NCBI GenBank assembly: GCA_958403205.1
Contig: CATXWM010000003.1
Location: 1-64,000, forward strand
Reading direction: 5' to 3'
Origin: an uncultured Collinsella sp.
GTDB lineage: Bacteria > Actinomycetota > Coriobacteriia > Coriobacteriales > Coriobacteriaceae
Length of the DNA: 64,000 nucleotides
This document shows positions 56,627 to 64,000 of this stretch, one piece after another. The notes under the pieces are model-generated. The model had not been told where the DNA came from. It saw only the letters and a program-made list of their open reading frames with translations, and ran no database searches. Within the stretch, counting starts at the first letter, position 1. Each line of letters begins with the position of its first letter. A program made the position numbers and the translations under genes.

Positions 56627-57793
56627 TTGAGTGAGATTCAGAACTCGTCCATTTTCTCTCTTGACGATGTCAACGAGGAGGAGATGAACAACCTCATCGA
56701 CGGTACGATTACCGACTTTGATGAGGGCGATCTCGTTAACGGCACTGTCGTTAAGATCGAGCATGACGAGGTGCTCGTTGACATCGGATTCAAGTCCGAG
56801 GGCGTTATCCCGGTCCGCGAGCTGTCCATCCGCAAGGACGCTAACCCTGCAGACATCGTTGCACTCGGTGATCCCATCGAGGCTCTGGTTCTCCAGAAGG
56901 AGGACAAGGACGGTCGTCTGGTCCTGTCCAAGAAGCGTGCCGAGTACGAGCGTGCTTGGAACCGCATCGAGGAGAAGTTCAACTCCGGCGAGAACGTCGA
57001 GGGCGAGGTTATCGAGGTTGTCAAGGGCGGCCTGATCCTCGACATCGGCCTGCGTGGCTTCCTGCCCGCTTCCCTCGTCGACCTCCGTCGTGTCAAGGAC
57101 CTCACCTCCTACATGGGCACCCGCATCGAGGCTCGCGTCATCGAGATGGACCGCAACCGCAACAACGTCGTCCTCTCCCGTCGCGTCGTGCTCGAGGAGG
57201 CCCGCAAGGCCGAGCGCCAGGAGATCCTCTCCAAGCTGCAGGTCGGCATGCGTCTCAAGGGCACCGTCTCCTCGATCGTCGACTTCGGCGCCTTCGTCGA
57301 CCTCGGCGGTATCGACGGCCTCATCCACATCTCCGAGCTCTCCTGGAACCACGTCAACCATCCTTCCGAGGTTGTCAAGGTCGGCCAGGAGGTCGAGGTC
57401 GAGGTTCTCGACGTCGATCTCAACCGCGAGCGCATCTCCCTGGGTCTCAAGCAGACCACCGAGGATCCGTGGCGTGCACTGGTCAAGAAGTACCCCGTCG
57501 GCGCTATCGTCGAGGGCACTGTGACCAAGCTTGTCCCGTTCGGCGCTTTCGTCGACCTGGGCGAGGGCATCGAGGGCCTGGTTCACATCTCCGAGATGGC
57601 CAACAAGCACGTCGATCAGCCTTCTCAGGTCACCCATGTGGGCGACAAGGTTCAGGTCAAGGTCATGGAGATCGACCTCGACCGTCGTCGTATCTCCCTG
57701 TCCATGAAGTCCGCTGCTGAGACTCTGGGCGTCGAGATCGAGGTTACCCCGCTTCCTTCCGAGAAGAAGGACGAGGAGACCGACGCCGAGTAA
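56627..57793 (+). CDS. rpsA: 30S ribosomal protein S1
   Basis: 388 residues starting at TTG after GAAAGGGG. Four S1 domains, about 35-105, 120-190, 205-278 and 290-363, each with the OB-fold pattern (DFGAFVDLGGIDGLIHISEL in domain 3, FGAFVDLGEGIEGLVHISEM in domain 4). The four-domain form is usual for actinobacteria. It helps mRNA bind the ribosome. An acidic tail (EKKDEETDAE) ends it. Confidence 0.95.
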   Translation: MSEIQNSSIFSLDDVNEEEMNNLIDGTITDFDEGDLVNGTVVKIEHDEVLVDIGFKSEGVIPVRELSIRKDANPADIVALGDPIEALVLQKEDKDGRLVLSKKRAEYERAWNRIEEKFNSGENVEGEVIEVVKGGLILDIGLRGFLPASLVDLRRVKDLTSYMGTRIEARVIEMDRNRNNVVLSRRVVLEEARKAERQEILSKLQVGMRLKGTVSSIVDFGAFVDLGGIDGLIHISELSWNHVNHPSEVVKVGQEVEVEVLDVDLNRERISLGLKQTTEDPWRALVKKYPVGAIVEGTVTKLVPFGAFVDLGEGIEGLVHISEMANKHVDQPSQVTHVGDKVQVKVMEIDLDRRRISLSMKSAAETLGVEIEVTPLPSEKKDEETDAE

Positions 57794-57819
57794 ATCGGTT
57801 TGACGATCACTTGTTTTAA

Positions 57820-57851
57820 GGGACCCGTCCGCAATGGATGGGTCCCTTTTT
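57820..57851 (+). terminator. rpsA terminator
   Basis: An 11-bp stem (GGGACCCGTCC with GGATGGGTCCC, one G-U) and 5-nt loop followed by TTTTT. Confidence 0.92.
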
Positions 57852-58115
57852 GCATTTGGTGCCGAGGTGCGCGATACTACCTGGGCTGTCCACAGGCTAT
57901 TGGGTTGTCGGTGCATGAAAAATGCCGACATCCCGCCTCGGGGAGGAGGCGGGAACGCACCGAGTAGACGGAGGGGTGCGGAGCGCGGTCGCGTCTCGAC
58001 TGACGACGTTGCCCATCGACGGGACTATTGTAGCGCATGGGTGGTTCTTGGTTTATCGTGCGAGCGCTTGTGTTGTGCCATTGCCCGCGGCAACGGTGTG
58101 CTACACTCTTGCACT
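57852..58115 (+). other. gap upstream of rnpB
   Basis: No supported gene; short frames have no ribosome sites. A -10-like TACACT just before rnpB (about 58101-58106) is a likely part of its promoter. Confidence 0.35.
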
Positions 58116-58478
58116 GCTGAGTGGGCCAGACGGTTGCGCGATGTGCTGCTTGCAGCACGCGTGAGGAAAGTCCGGGCTCCAGAGGGCGGGATGCCGGCTA
58201 ACGGCCGGGCGGAGTGATCCGACGGAAAGCGCCGCAGAAAAGAAGACTCCCACCTGCGCCGCAAGGCGTAAAGGGAAAAGCTGAAACGGTGGTGTAAGAG
58301 ACCACCAGCGTCGTGGCAACACGGCGGCTTGGCAAGCCCCATCCGGAGCAAGCGCGAATAGGAACGCTATGGGCCGGCCCGGTCCGCGTTCGGGTAGCGT
58401 GCGTGGAGCTGCATGGTAACGTGCAGACAAGATAAATGACCGTTCACGACAGAACCCGGCTTATCGGTCCACTCAGCA
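58116..58478 (+). ncRNA. rnpB: RNase P RNA, type A
   Basis: About 363 nt. Helix P1 pairs GCTGAGTGG at the 5' end with CCACTCAGC at the 3' end. The universal GAGGAAAGTCCGGGCTCC segment, AGGAACGCTATGGG, and ACAGAACCCGGCTTAT near the 3' end are present. It is the catalytic RNA that trims tRNA 5' leaders. Confidence 0.96.
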
Positions 58479-58493
58479 CTTTGTTGACGCTGC

Positions 58494-58592
58494 GAACCCG
58501 TCAGCGCGGCAATCTGCCTTTCAAGCCTTCGGGCATGACCATAAGGTCAATGCCCTCGTCTTTCAAGGCACCTTGCTCGCGCTGACGGGTTC
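58494..58592. repeat. nested inverted repeat downstream of rnpB
   Basis: A perfect 15-bp inverted repeat (GAACCCGTCAGCGCG with its complement at 58578-58592) encloses a second one (GGGCATGACC with GGTCAATGCCC, one bulge). It would fold as a long hairpin. On the minus strand the DNA can be read as a peptide ending KDEGIDLMVMPEGLKGRLPR, but that frame has no credible start. Confidence 0.7.
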
Positions 58593-58704
58593 TCGCTGTC
58601 GGTGACGGTATCATTGGCGTTCCCGTTCTTGTTGGCAAGGTCAACGGTGCTGTCTTTGCCGTATTATTGAGGCTGTTTGTTGCTTTGCTTGTTGTTGAGG
58701 GGCT

Positions 58705-59343
58705 TTGTTGGACAGCTATTTTACTCTGCAATCGAATATTGAGGCTTCGGGCGAGTTTTTGGACCGCAAGAGCCGGTTTATTGCCCAGCTGGTCCATATT
58801 GAGTCCGAGGATGAGGCGAATGCCTTTATCGAGATGGTTCGCAAGCGTCATTACGACGCTCGACACAATGTTCCAGCGTGGATTTTAGTCGATGGACGCG
58901 AGCGCCAGAGCGATGATGGTGAGCCGAGCCGCACGAGCGGTATGCCGACGCTCGAGGTGTTGCGCGGCGCAGAGCTCAAAAATGTTTGCTGCGTGGTGAC
59001 GCGCTATTTTGGTGGCACGCTGTTGGGACCTGGTGGCTTGGTGCGCGCCTATACTGCGGCGACGCAGGCGGCGGTGGCAGCTGCTCGGGAGGCCGGGCAG
59101 ATTGTCGAGATGACGAGTGTCGTGCCTGTTGACGTGCATGTGGCCTATCCGCAGTATGAGCAGGTGCTTCGTTTGGCGCAGGATTCGGGTGCCAAGGTTT
59201 CGGATACCGATTACGCGGATGCCGTGACGATTCATTTGGTGTTTAAGGCGGGGGAGCAGGAGTCATTTTGCGCTAAGATGCGCGAGCTTATGGCGGGGCG
59301 CGAGGAGATTGAGGTCGGCGCTCCCGAATTTGCCGAGTTCTAA
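58705..59343 (+). CDS. YigZ/IMPACT family protein
   Basis: About 212 residues from one of two adjacent TTG codons after TGAGGGGC. SRFIAQLVHIESEDEANAFI, DDGEPSRTSGMPTLEVLRG and VTRYFGGTLLGPGGLVRAYT are the UPF0029 signature. A C-terminal ferredoxin-like domain (DUF1949) follows. Linked to translation control or tRNA/ribosome interaction, but the bacterial role is unproven. Confidence 0.9.
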   Translation: MLDSYFTLQSNIEASGEFLDRKSRFIAQLVHIESEDEANAFIEMVRKRHYDARHNVPAWILVDGRERQSDDGEPSRTSGMPTLEVLRGAELKNVCCVVTRYFGGTLLGPGGLVRAYTAATQAAVAAAREAGQIVEMTSVVPVDVHVAYPQYEQVLRLAQDSGAKVSDTDYADAVTIHLVFKAGEQESFCAKMRELMAGREEIEVGAPEFAEF

Positions 59344-59347
59344 CGGC

Positions 59348-59397
59348 GACGGCCGGCGTGCTTTTGGATGGATCCCAAGCGCGCCGGCCGTCGTTTT
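59348..59397. terminator. terminator between convergent genes
   Basis: GACGGCCGGCG pairs perfectly (11 bp) with CGCCGGCCGTC across a 23-nt loop, followed by GTTTTA. Confidence 0.7.
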
Positions 59398-59410
59398 ATG
59401 TTGCTGCCGT

Positions 59411-59857
59411 TTACTCGGCGAGCTGCTTTAGCACATCGCAGGCGATCTCGATGGCATCGTCGATGCAGCCGGGGCAGCTGCGGAGCGGACCCTTATCCGA
59501 TCCGATGCCCTTGAGCGTGCCGCAGACGGTCGTCGTGTTCTTCTCGCCAAATCGCTTGGCAATCTCGCGCGACAGCTTGTAGGTCTGGCCTTTGGTCTTG
59601 GGGTTCTCCATGCCGTCGCTCATTACAAAGCCCATTATGGCAACAGCGCCCGAGATGGCGCCGCAGGTCTCGGTCATGCCACCCATGCCGGCGCCAAAGC
59701 CCTCGGTGAGGGTAAAGGCGGTCTGGGGGTCGAGCCCGACGGCAGGTGCGAGCGTGCAGGCAACGGCCTGGGCGCAGTTAAAGCCACGGGCGTGGTATTC
59801 GGCAGCTTGAGCCTGACAGGCGGTGATGTCGAGCTGGGCCGTATCGATTTGCTTCAT
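59411..59857 (-). CDS. C_GCAxxG_C_C family redox/metal protein
   Basis: 148 residues, ATG after AAGGAGAC. FNCAQAVACTLAPAVGLDP, GGMTETCGAISGAVAIMG and CPGCIDDAIEIACDVL show the spaced cysteines of this family, which is common in gut anaerobes. It probably binds a metal or cluster through these Cys; function unknown. Confidence 0.85.
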   Translation of the reverse strand: MKQIDTAQLDITACQAQAAEYHARGFNCAQAVACTLAPAVGLDPQTAFTLTEGFGAGMGGMTETCGAISGAVAIMGFVMSDGMENPKTKGQTYKLSREIAKRFGEKNTTTVCGTLKGIGSDKGPLRSCPGCIDDAIEIACDVLKQLAE

Positions 59858-60087
59858 CGTTGTCTCCTTGGTTACGGTGTACCCGCCTATGGTACCCGTG
59901 ACGGGGCATGTAATCATCGAGAGCTTCATGTATGCCTCATTTTTATCTATCGAGCAAATGCCTAAGGCTGAGACGGATGCCCCTGATTCATTTGTCCCAT
60001 AACCTATCGGCGGGATGGGTTGAGAGGGGTGCGGGGTAGCGGTATCGTGAACCGAATAAGAACAAAACCCAGGCAAGGGAGCTAGAT

Positions 60088-61371
60088 ATGAGCGAGCAGA
60101 CTATCGGTACTACATGTGTTCAGGGCGGCTATCACCCGGGAGATGCGGAGCCGCGCCAGGTGCCTATCTACCAGTCCACCACGTGGAAGTACGACACGTC
60201 GGAGCACATGGGCAAGCTGTTTGACCTGGAGGAGTCTGGCTACTTCTACAGCCGTCTGCAGAACCCCACGTGCGATTTGGTTGCCGCCAAGATCTGCGAG
60301 ATGGAGGGCGGCACCGCAGCGATGCTCACGAGTTCGGGCATGGCTGCGAACTTCCTCGCGATCTTTAACGTTGCCGGTGCCGGCGATCACGTGGTCGCAA
60401 GCTCTGCCATTTACGGCGGTACGTATAACCTGCTCGCCCACACCATGGGCCGCATGGGCGTGACCTGCACGTTCGTCGCCCCCGACTGCACCGATGAGGA
60501 GCTGGAGGCTGCCTTTCAGCCCAACACAAAGCTCGTCTTTGGCGAGACGATCGCAAACCCCGCCCTTGCCGTGCTCGATATTGAGCGCTTTGCCAAGGCC
60601 GCACATGACCATGGCGTGCCGCTGATGGTCGACAACACCTTCCCGACGCCCGTGATGTGCCGTCCCTTTGAGTGGGGCGCCGACATCGTTACGCACTCCA
60701 CCACCAAGTATATGGATGGACATGCTTCCTACCTGGGCGGCGTGATCGTCGACCACGGCCAGTTTGACTGGATGGCTCATGCGGATAAGTTCCCGGGTCT
60801 CACCACGCCCGACGAGAGCTACCACGGCGTGACGTATGCCGAGAAGTTCGGTCGCGAGGGTGCCTTCATTACCAAGGCCACCGCGCAGCTCATGCGCGAC
60901 CTCGGCCCCATGCAGAACCCGCAGGCGGCCTTCTTCCTGAACAGCTCGCTCGAGAGCCTGCATGTACGCATGCCGCGCCATTGTGAGAACGGCCTGGCCG
61001 TTGCCAAGTTCCTGCAGAGCCATCCCAAGGTGCGCTTCGTGAGCTATCCGGGCCTGGAGGGCGACAAGTACTATGACCTGGCTCAGAAGTACATGCCCAA
61101 CGGTACCTGCGGCGTGGTGAGCTTCGGCTTTAACGGTGGTCGCGCGGCGGCCGAGACCTTTATGAAGAGCCTCAAGCTCGCCCAGATCGCCACGCATGTG
61201 GCCGACGCCCGCACTTGCTGCCTGCATCCTGCTAACGCCACGCATCGCCAGATGAACGATGAAGAGCTCATCGCCTGTGGCATTTCCGCCGACATGGTGC
61301 GCCTGTCGTGCGGCCTCGAGGACACAGCCGACTTGATTGCCGACCTTGAGCAGGCGCTCGAGCAGTGCTAG
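60088..61371 (+). CDS. metY: O-acetylhomoserine sulfhydrylase/homocysteine synthase-like PLP enzyme
   Basis: 427 residues, ATG after CAAGGGAG. A Cys/Met-metabolism PLP enzyme: GMAANFLAIFN, VDNTFPTPVMCRPFEWGADI, and the PLP-binding Lys in HSTTKYMDGH. Length and the C-terminal SCGLEDTADLIADLEQAL favour homocysteine synthase over cystathionine lyase, but substrate class is inferred. It would use sulfide, tying in with the cysteine desulfidase-like gene nearby. Confidence 0.88.
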   Translation: MSEQTIGTTCVQGGYHPGDAEPRQVPIYQSTTWKYDTSEHMGKLFDLEESGYFYSRLQNPTCDLVAAKICEMEGGTAAMLTSSGMAANFLAIFNVAGAGDHVVASSAIYGGTYNLLAHTMGRMGVTCTFVAPDCTDEELEAAFQPNTKLVFGETIANPALAVLDIERFAKAAHDHGVPLMVDNTFPTPVMCRPFEWGADIVTHSTTKYMDGHASYLGGVIVDHGQFDWMAHADKFPGLTTPDESYHGVTYAEKFGREGAFITKATAQLMRDLGPMQNPQAAFFLNSSLESLHVRMPRHCENGLAVAKFLQSHPKVRFVSYPGLEGDKYYDLAQKYMPNGTCGVVSFGFNGGRAAAETFMKSLKLAQIATHVADARTCCLHPANATHRQMNDEELIACGISADMVRLSCGLEDTADLIADLEQALEQC

Positions 61372-61444
61372 GCTAGCGTTCGCATAAGGCGCCGATGCTG
61401 GCAGAAAGCTTCGGCGACCTTTCGTTCCGATTCCGTAGGCGGGA

Positions 61445-61486
61445 CCCCAATCGCGGCTGTTTGTAGGCGATTGGGGCCCCGTTTTT
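61445..61486 (+). terminator. terminator after metY
   Basis: A 10-bp perfect stem (CCCCAATCGC with GCGATTGGGG) and 12-nt loop, then CCCCGTTTTT. Confidence 0.85.
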
Positions 61487-61512
61487 GCGTTGCGCCACTC
61501 GAAAGGATGGAT

Positions 61513-62817
61513 ATGGAGAAAACTGCAGAGCAGCTGCGCCGCGAGCACGTTGCTCTAGAGGGCGACACCCATGGCAAGAACAAATGGGCGATTCTGTTTA
61601 CCGTGCTCATCATGACGTTTATGGTGTGTCTGGATTCGACCGTCGTGACCGTGGCGCTGCCCGTGATGCAAAAGGAGCTGGGCTTGGGCCTCGACCGCAT
61701 TCAACTGGTGAGCTCGGTGTACCTGCTTGCGACATGCGTGGCTATGTTGCCGTTTGGCCGTCTGGGCGACGTGCGCGGCAAGGTGAATGTGTTCCAGTTG
61801 GGCGTCATTGTCTTTTCGGTCGGTTCGCTGCTGTGCGGCCTTTCGGCCTCGCTCGAGGTTCTTATCCTGGCACGCATTGTTCAGGGCATCGGTTGCGCGG
61901 CGGCCATGGCTAACAACATGGGTATCATCACCGAGTCGTTTCCGGCGCGCGAACGAGGCCGTGCCATGGGTATTCTCGCGACCTTTGTGGCCCTCGGCAT
62001 GATGTGTGGCCCCGTGCTCGGCGGCATGCTGGTGGCAAGCTTTCCCTGGGAGAGTATCTTCCTCATCAACCTGCCTATTGGCGTAATCTCGTTTATCGTG
62101 GGGCTCTACACGCTGCCGCATGTTAAGCCGGAGGCCGGCGAGCGCCCCATGTCCCTGATTGAGGCCGCTCGTCGCTGCTTTGCAAATTCGGCCTTCACTA
62201 TCAACCTTGCCTGCATGCTCATCGTGTTCGTTGGTATTGGTGCATCCGAGTTTATCCTGCCGTTCTATTTTCAGGACGCGCATGGGTTTGGTTCCGACAT
62301 TTCCGGATTGCTCTTTTTGGCGCTGCCGATGGTGAATGCCTTTATCGGTCCGCTATCGGGTACGGTTTCGGACCGTGTTGGCTGCGAGGGCCCCACGGCG
62401 GTCGGCCTGGGCGTGTACGTGTGCGGTCTCTTTGCGGTAAGCTCGCTCGACGAGCACTCTTCTATCCCCGTGATCGTGTGCTGCGTCGCATTTATGTCGT
62501 GCGGTACGTCGATTTTCCAAAGCCCCAACAACTCGCTGTACATGGGCTCGGCTCCGCGCGAGGCGCTCGGCTTTGCGGGCAGCTTGGGCAGTTTGGCGCG
62601 CTACGCCGGCATGACAGTGGGCATTACGGCGGCGTCGCATATCTTGTATGGGCAGATGAGCGTGGCGATGGGCGAGGCCGTGACCAGTATTGTTGCAGGT
62701 CGTCCGGATGTGTTCCTGTTTGGTTTTCGCTCGGTATTCTACGTACTCATGGCTGTGGCCGCAGCGGGCTTCGCGCTTGCCATGGTGCGTTTGGTGAGGA
62801 TACGCGCCCGCCATTAG
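61513..62817 (+). CDS. MFS exporter (DHA2-like)
   Basis: About 434 residues; the second of two near ATGs has better spacing to GAAAGG. Twelve or more hydrophobic helices. Motif D1-like LDSTVVTVALPVMQ in helix 1, GRLGDVRGK in loop 2-3 and RIVQGIGCAAAMANNMGII with GPVLGGMLV (antiporter motif C) indicate a drug:proton antiporter. Substrate unknown. Downstream of metY, after a terminator. Confidence 0.87.
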   Translation: MEKTAEQLRREHVALEGDTHGKNKWAILFTVLIMTFMVCLDSTVVTVALPVMQKELGLGLDRIQLVSSVYLLATCVAMLPFGRLGDVRGKVNVFQLGVIVFSVGSLLCGLSASLEVLILARIVQGIGCAAAMANNMGIITESFPARERGRAMGILATFVALGMMCGPVLGGMLVASFPWESIFLINLPIGVISFIVGLYTLPHVKPEAGERPMSLIEAARRCFANSAFTINLACMLIVFVGIGASEFILPFYFQDAHGFGSDISGLLFLALPMVNAFIGPLSGTVSDRVGCEGPTAVGLGVYVCGLFAVSSLDEHSSIPVIVCCVAFMSCGTSIFQSPNNSLYMGSAPREALGFAGSLGSLARYAGMTVGITAASHILYGQMSVAMGEAVTSIVAGRPDVFLFGFRSVFYVLMAVAAAGFALAMVRLVRIRARH

Positions 62818-62837
62818 CTTGTGGAGGCAGGCTTGCC

Positions 62838-62918
62838 ATGAATCGGGCCTATCTACTGGTCTTGCGGCTTTGTGGTGCGATGTGGCTTGTGGGGCGGGCG
62901 GGGGTCGGTCCGTGGTAG
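62838..62918 (+). CDS. possible small hydrophobic peptide (26 aa)
   Basis: MNRAYLLVLRLCGAMWLVGR and a short end, with GGAGG ten bases upstream. Single hydrophobic helix. Might be real or chance. Confidence 0.3.
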   Translation: MNRAYLLVLRLCGAMWLVGRAGVGPW

Positions 62919-62976
62919 ACTATCGAACAACGTTTATTAATCGCGCGGTATCGTTGCCGCGAGAAGGGGTTGCGCC

Positions 62977-63555
62977 ATGCAGGAGCTTGAGGATCGTATT
63001 CGCCATGACGGCATCGTAAAGGCCGGTAACGTCCTTAAGGTTGATGCCTTCCTCAACCACCAATGCGATGTTGAGCTGTTCGACCACATGGGCGCCGAGT
63101 GGGCTCGTCTGTTCGAGGGCGTCGAGATCAACAAGATTCTGACAATCGAGGCTTCGGGCATTGGCATGGCTTGCATTGCAGCCCAGCATTTTGGCGGCGT
63201 GCCGGTGGTCTTTGCCAAGAAGGCGCAATCCATTAACCTCGACGGCGAGCAGTATGCCACGACTATCTACTCCTTTACCAAGCAGAAGGAGTACCCGGTC
63301 ATCGTTGGCAAGCGTTTCCTGTCCGAGGGCGACAAGGTACTGATCATCGATGACTTCTTGGCCAACGGCTGCGCGCTCGAGGGTCTTATCAAGATTTGCG
63401 AGGCTGCGGGTGCCGAGGTGTCCGGTATTGGCATTGCCGTGGAGAAGGGCTTCCAGGGCGGCGGCGATAAGCTCCGCGAGCGCGGCTTCCGCGTTGAGAG
63501 CCTGGCCCGTATCGCCGATATGGACTGCGAGACCGGTGAGATCACCTTCGCCTAA
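62977..63555 (+). CDS. xpt: xanthine phosphoribosyltransferase
   Basis: 192 residues, usual length. [34 protein letters not shown], and the PRPP-binding motif [14 protein letters not shown] are diagnostic. It salvages xanthine to XMP. No purine-riboswitch core is visible in the leader. Confidence 0.95.
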   Translation: MQELEDRIRHDGIVKAGNVLKVDAFLNHQCDVELFDHMGAEWARLFEGVEINKILTIEASGIGMACIAAQHFGGVPVVFAKKAQSINLDGEQYATTIYSFTKQKEYPVIVGKRFLSEGDKVLIIDDFLANGCALEGLIKICEAAGAEVSGIGIAVEKGFQGGGDKLRERGFRVESLARIADMDCETGEITFA

Positions 63556-63582
63556 GCGCGCAACACAAGCGATTGGTATGCG

Positions 63583-63620
63583 ATGTGACAAAGGGATCGT
63601 CCCTTTGTCACATTTTTTTG
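63583..63620 (+). terminator. xpt terminator
   Basis: A 14-bp perfect stem (ATGTGACAAAGGGA with its complement), 3-nt loop and a run of Ts. Confidence 0.95.
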
Positions 63621-63639
63621 TATGAGGGGAGGTGTTGAT

Positions 63640-64000
63640 ATGGATGAGAACAAGATGGGATGGTGCGAGTATGCGCACTATGCCGAGATGTCGGCCGAGG
63701 AGTTGGCGCGCGATTGCGAGGTGCAGGTGTTTCGCGCGACGGGTCCGGGCGGACAAGGCGTCAACACGACGGACTCGGCGGTGCGCATGAAACATATCCC
63801 TTCGGGAATTACCGTGACGGCGCGCGAGAGTCGCAGTCAGTTCCAAAACCGTAGTAGCTGCCTGCGTAAGCTGCGCGCTGAGCTTGAGCGTCGCGGGCGT
63901 CCACCGCGCCGACGCATAAAGACCAAGGTGCCTCAGCGCTCGCGCCAGTGCAGGCTCAATGACAAGCACTTCAACGCCATTAAAAAGGCCAACCGTCGCA
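63640..64000 (+). CDS. GGQ-domain release-factor-like protein (truncated by window end)
   Basis: About 120 residues are visible. [20 protein letters not shown] contains the GGQ tripeptide that triggers peptidyl-tRNA hydrolysis, with a basic C-terminal part. No stop-codon recognition domain is seen before it, so it resembles ArfB/PrfH-type rescue factors rather than RF1/RF2. It lacks its end here. ATG follows GAGGGGAGG. Confidence 0.82.
   Translation, partial: MDENKMGWCEYAHYAEMSAEELARDCEVQVFRATGPGGQGVNTTDSAVRMKHIPSGITVTARESRSQFQNRSSCLRKLRAELERRGRPPRRRIKTKVPQRSRQCRLNDKHFNAIKKANRR

Noticed and set aside
58501..58866. Minus-strand 121-codon gene between rnpB and the YigZ gene
   Set aside because: It overlaps the YigZ coding start and the inverted repeat, lacks a ribosome site, and shows no family pattern beyond a short C-terminal stretch.
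62819..62976. Purine ri­boswitch upstream of xpt
   Set aside because: None of the conserved aptamer core or loop-loop segments is visible in the leader.
1..64000. tRNA or 5S/16S/23S rRNA genes, insertion sequences with transposase
   Set aside because: I looked for cloverleaf ends, rRNA segments and DDE-type proteins on both strands and saw none.

Overview
The window looks like a chromosome segment of a high-GC gut actinobacterium of class Coriobacteriia, probably Collinsella or a close relative. This is an inference from base composition, AGGAGG-type ribosome sites, the style of the host proteins and an actinobacterial-type integration host factor on the prophage. Host genes flank one apparently complete prophage of about 35.9 kb.

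Left host flank (1-3580): a hypothetical protein, a Bax-inhibitor-1 family membrane protein, a TIGR02452/PARG-like protein and an SGNH esterase, then an intergenic array of four 15-bp repeats in alternating orientation at an exact 40-bp pitch.

Prophage (3581-39432): a 12-bp direct repeat (AATACTGCCACA) marks attL and attR. attR lies on the last codons of thiD, and integration swaps a TAA stop for a phage-supplied TGA without changing the protein. Order: tyrosine integrase and CI-like repressor (leftward); cro-like gene and early genes (SPFH protein, excisionase-like HTH, RusA, Bet annealing protein, DUF1351, mIHF-like protein, SSB, replication initiator with embedded iterons, MazG-like protein, zinc-ribbon proteins); a terminator and a 72-bp palindrome; terminase and portal. 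Next comes a self-contained fibre and diversity-generating retroelement (DGR) module. After it come head genes (Mu-F/JAB fusion, scaffold, P22-like coat, connectors), tail genes (tube, frameshifted chaperone, tape measure, Fn3-rich tail protein, hub) and lysis genes. There is no sheath gene, so a siphovirus-like particle is inferred.

The main system is the DGR. A 113-bp template repeat and the 113-bp variable repeat at the 3' end of the fibre gene differ at 16 positions, and all 16 are adenines in the template. A reverse transcriptase follows, and no avd gene is visible. The module sits between portal and head-morphogenesis genes rather than with the tail genes.

Right host flank (39433-64000): thiC-thiD with a TPP riboswitch, yaaA, an M18 aminopeptidase, polA, a HAD phosphatase, argG and argH (argG preceded by a candidate arginine-rich leader peptide and attenuator), ndk, rpiB, a cysteine desulfidase-like gene, rpsA, rnpB, a YigZ-family gene, a C_GCAxxG_C_C protein, a homocysteine synthase-like enzyme, an MFS exporter, xpt and a truncated GGQ release-factor-like gene. 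Strong hairpin terminators separate most host units. Two structured intergenic repeats (47822-48016 and 58494-58592) are not explained by the genes.
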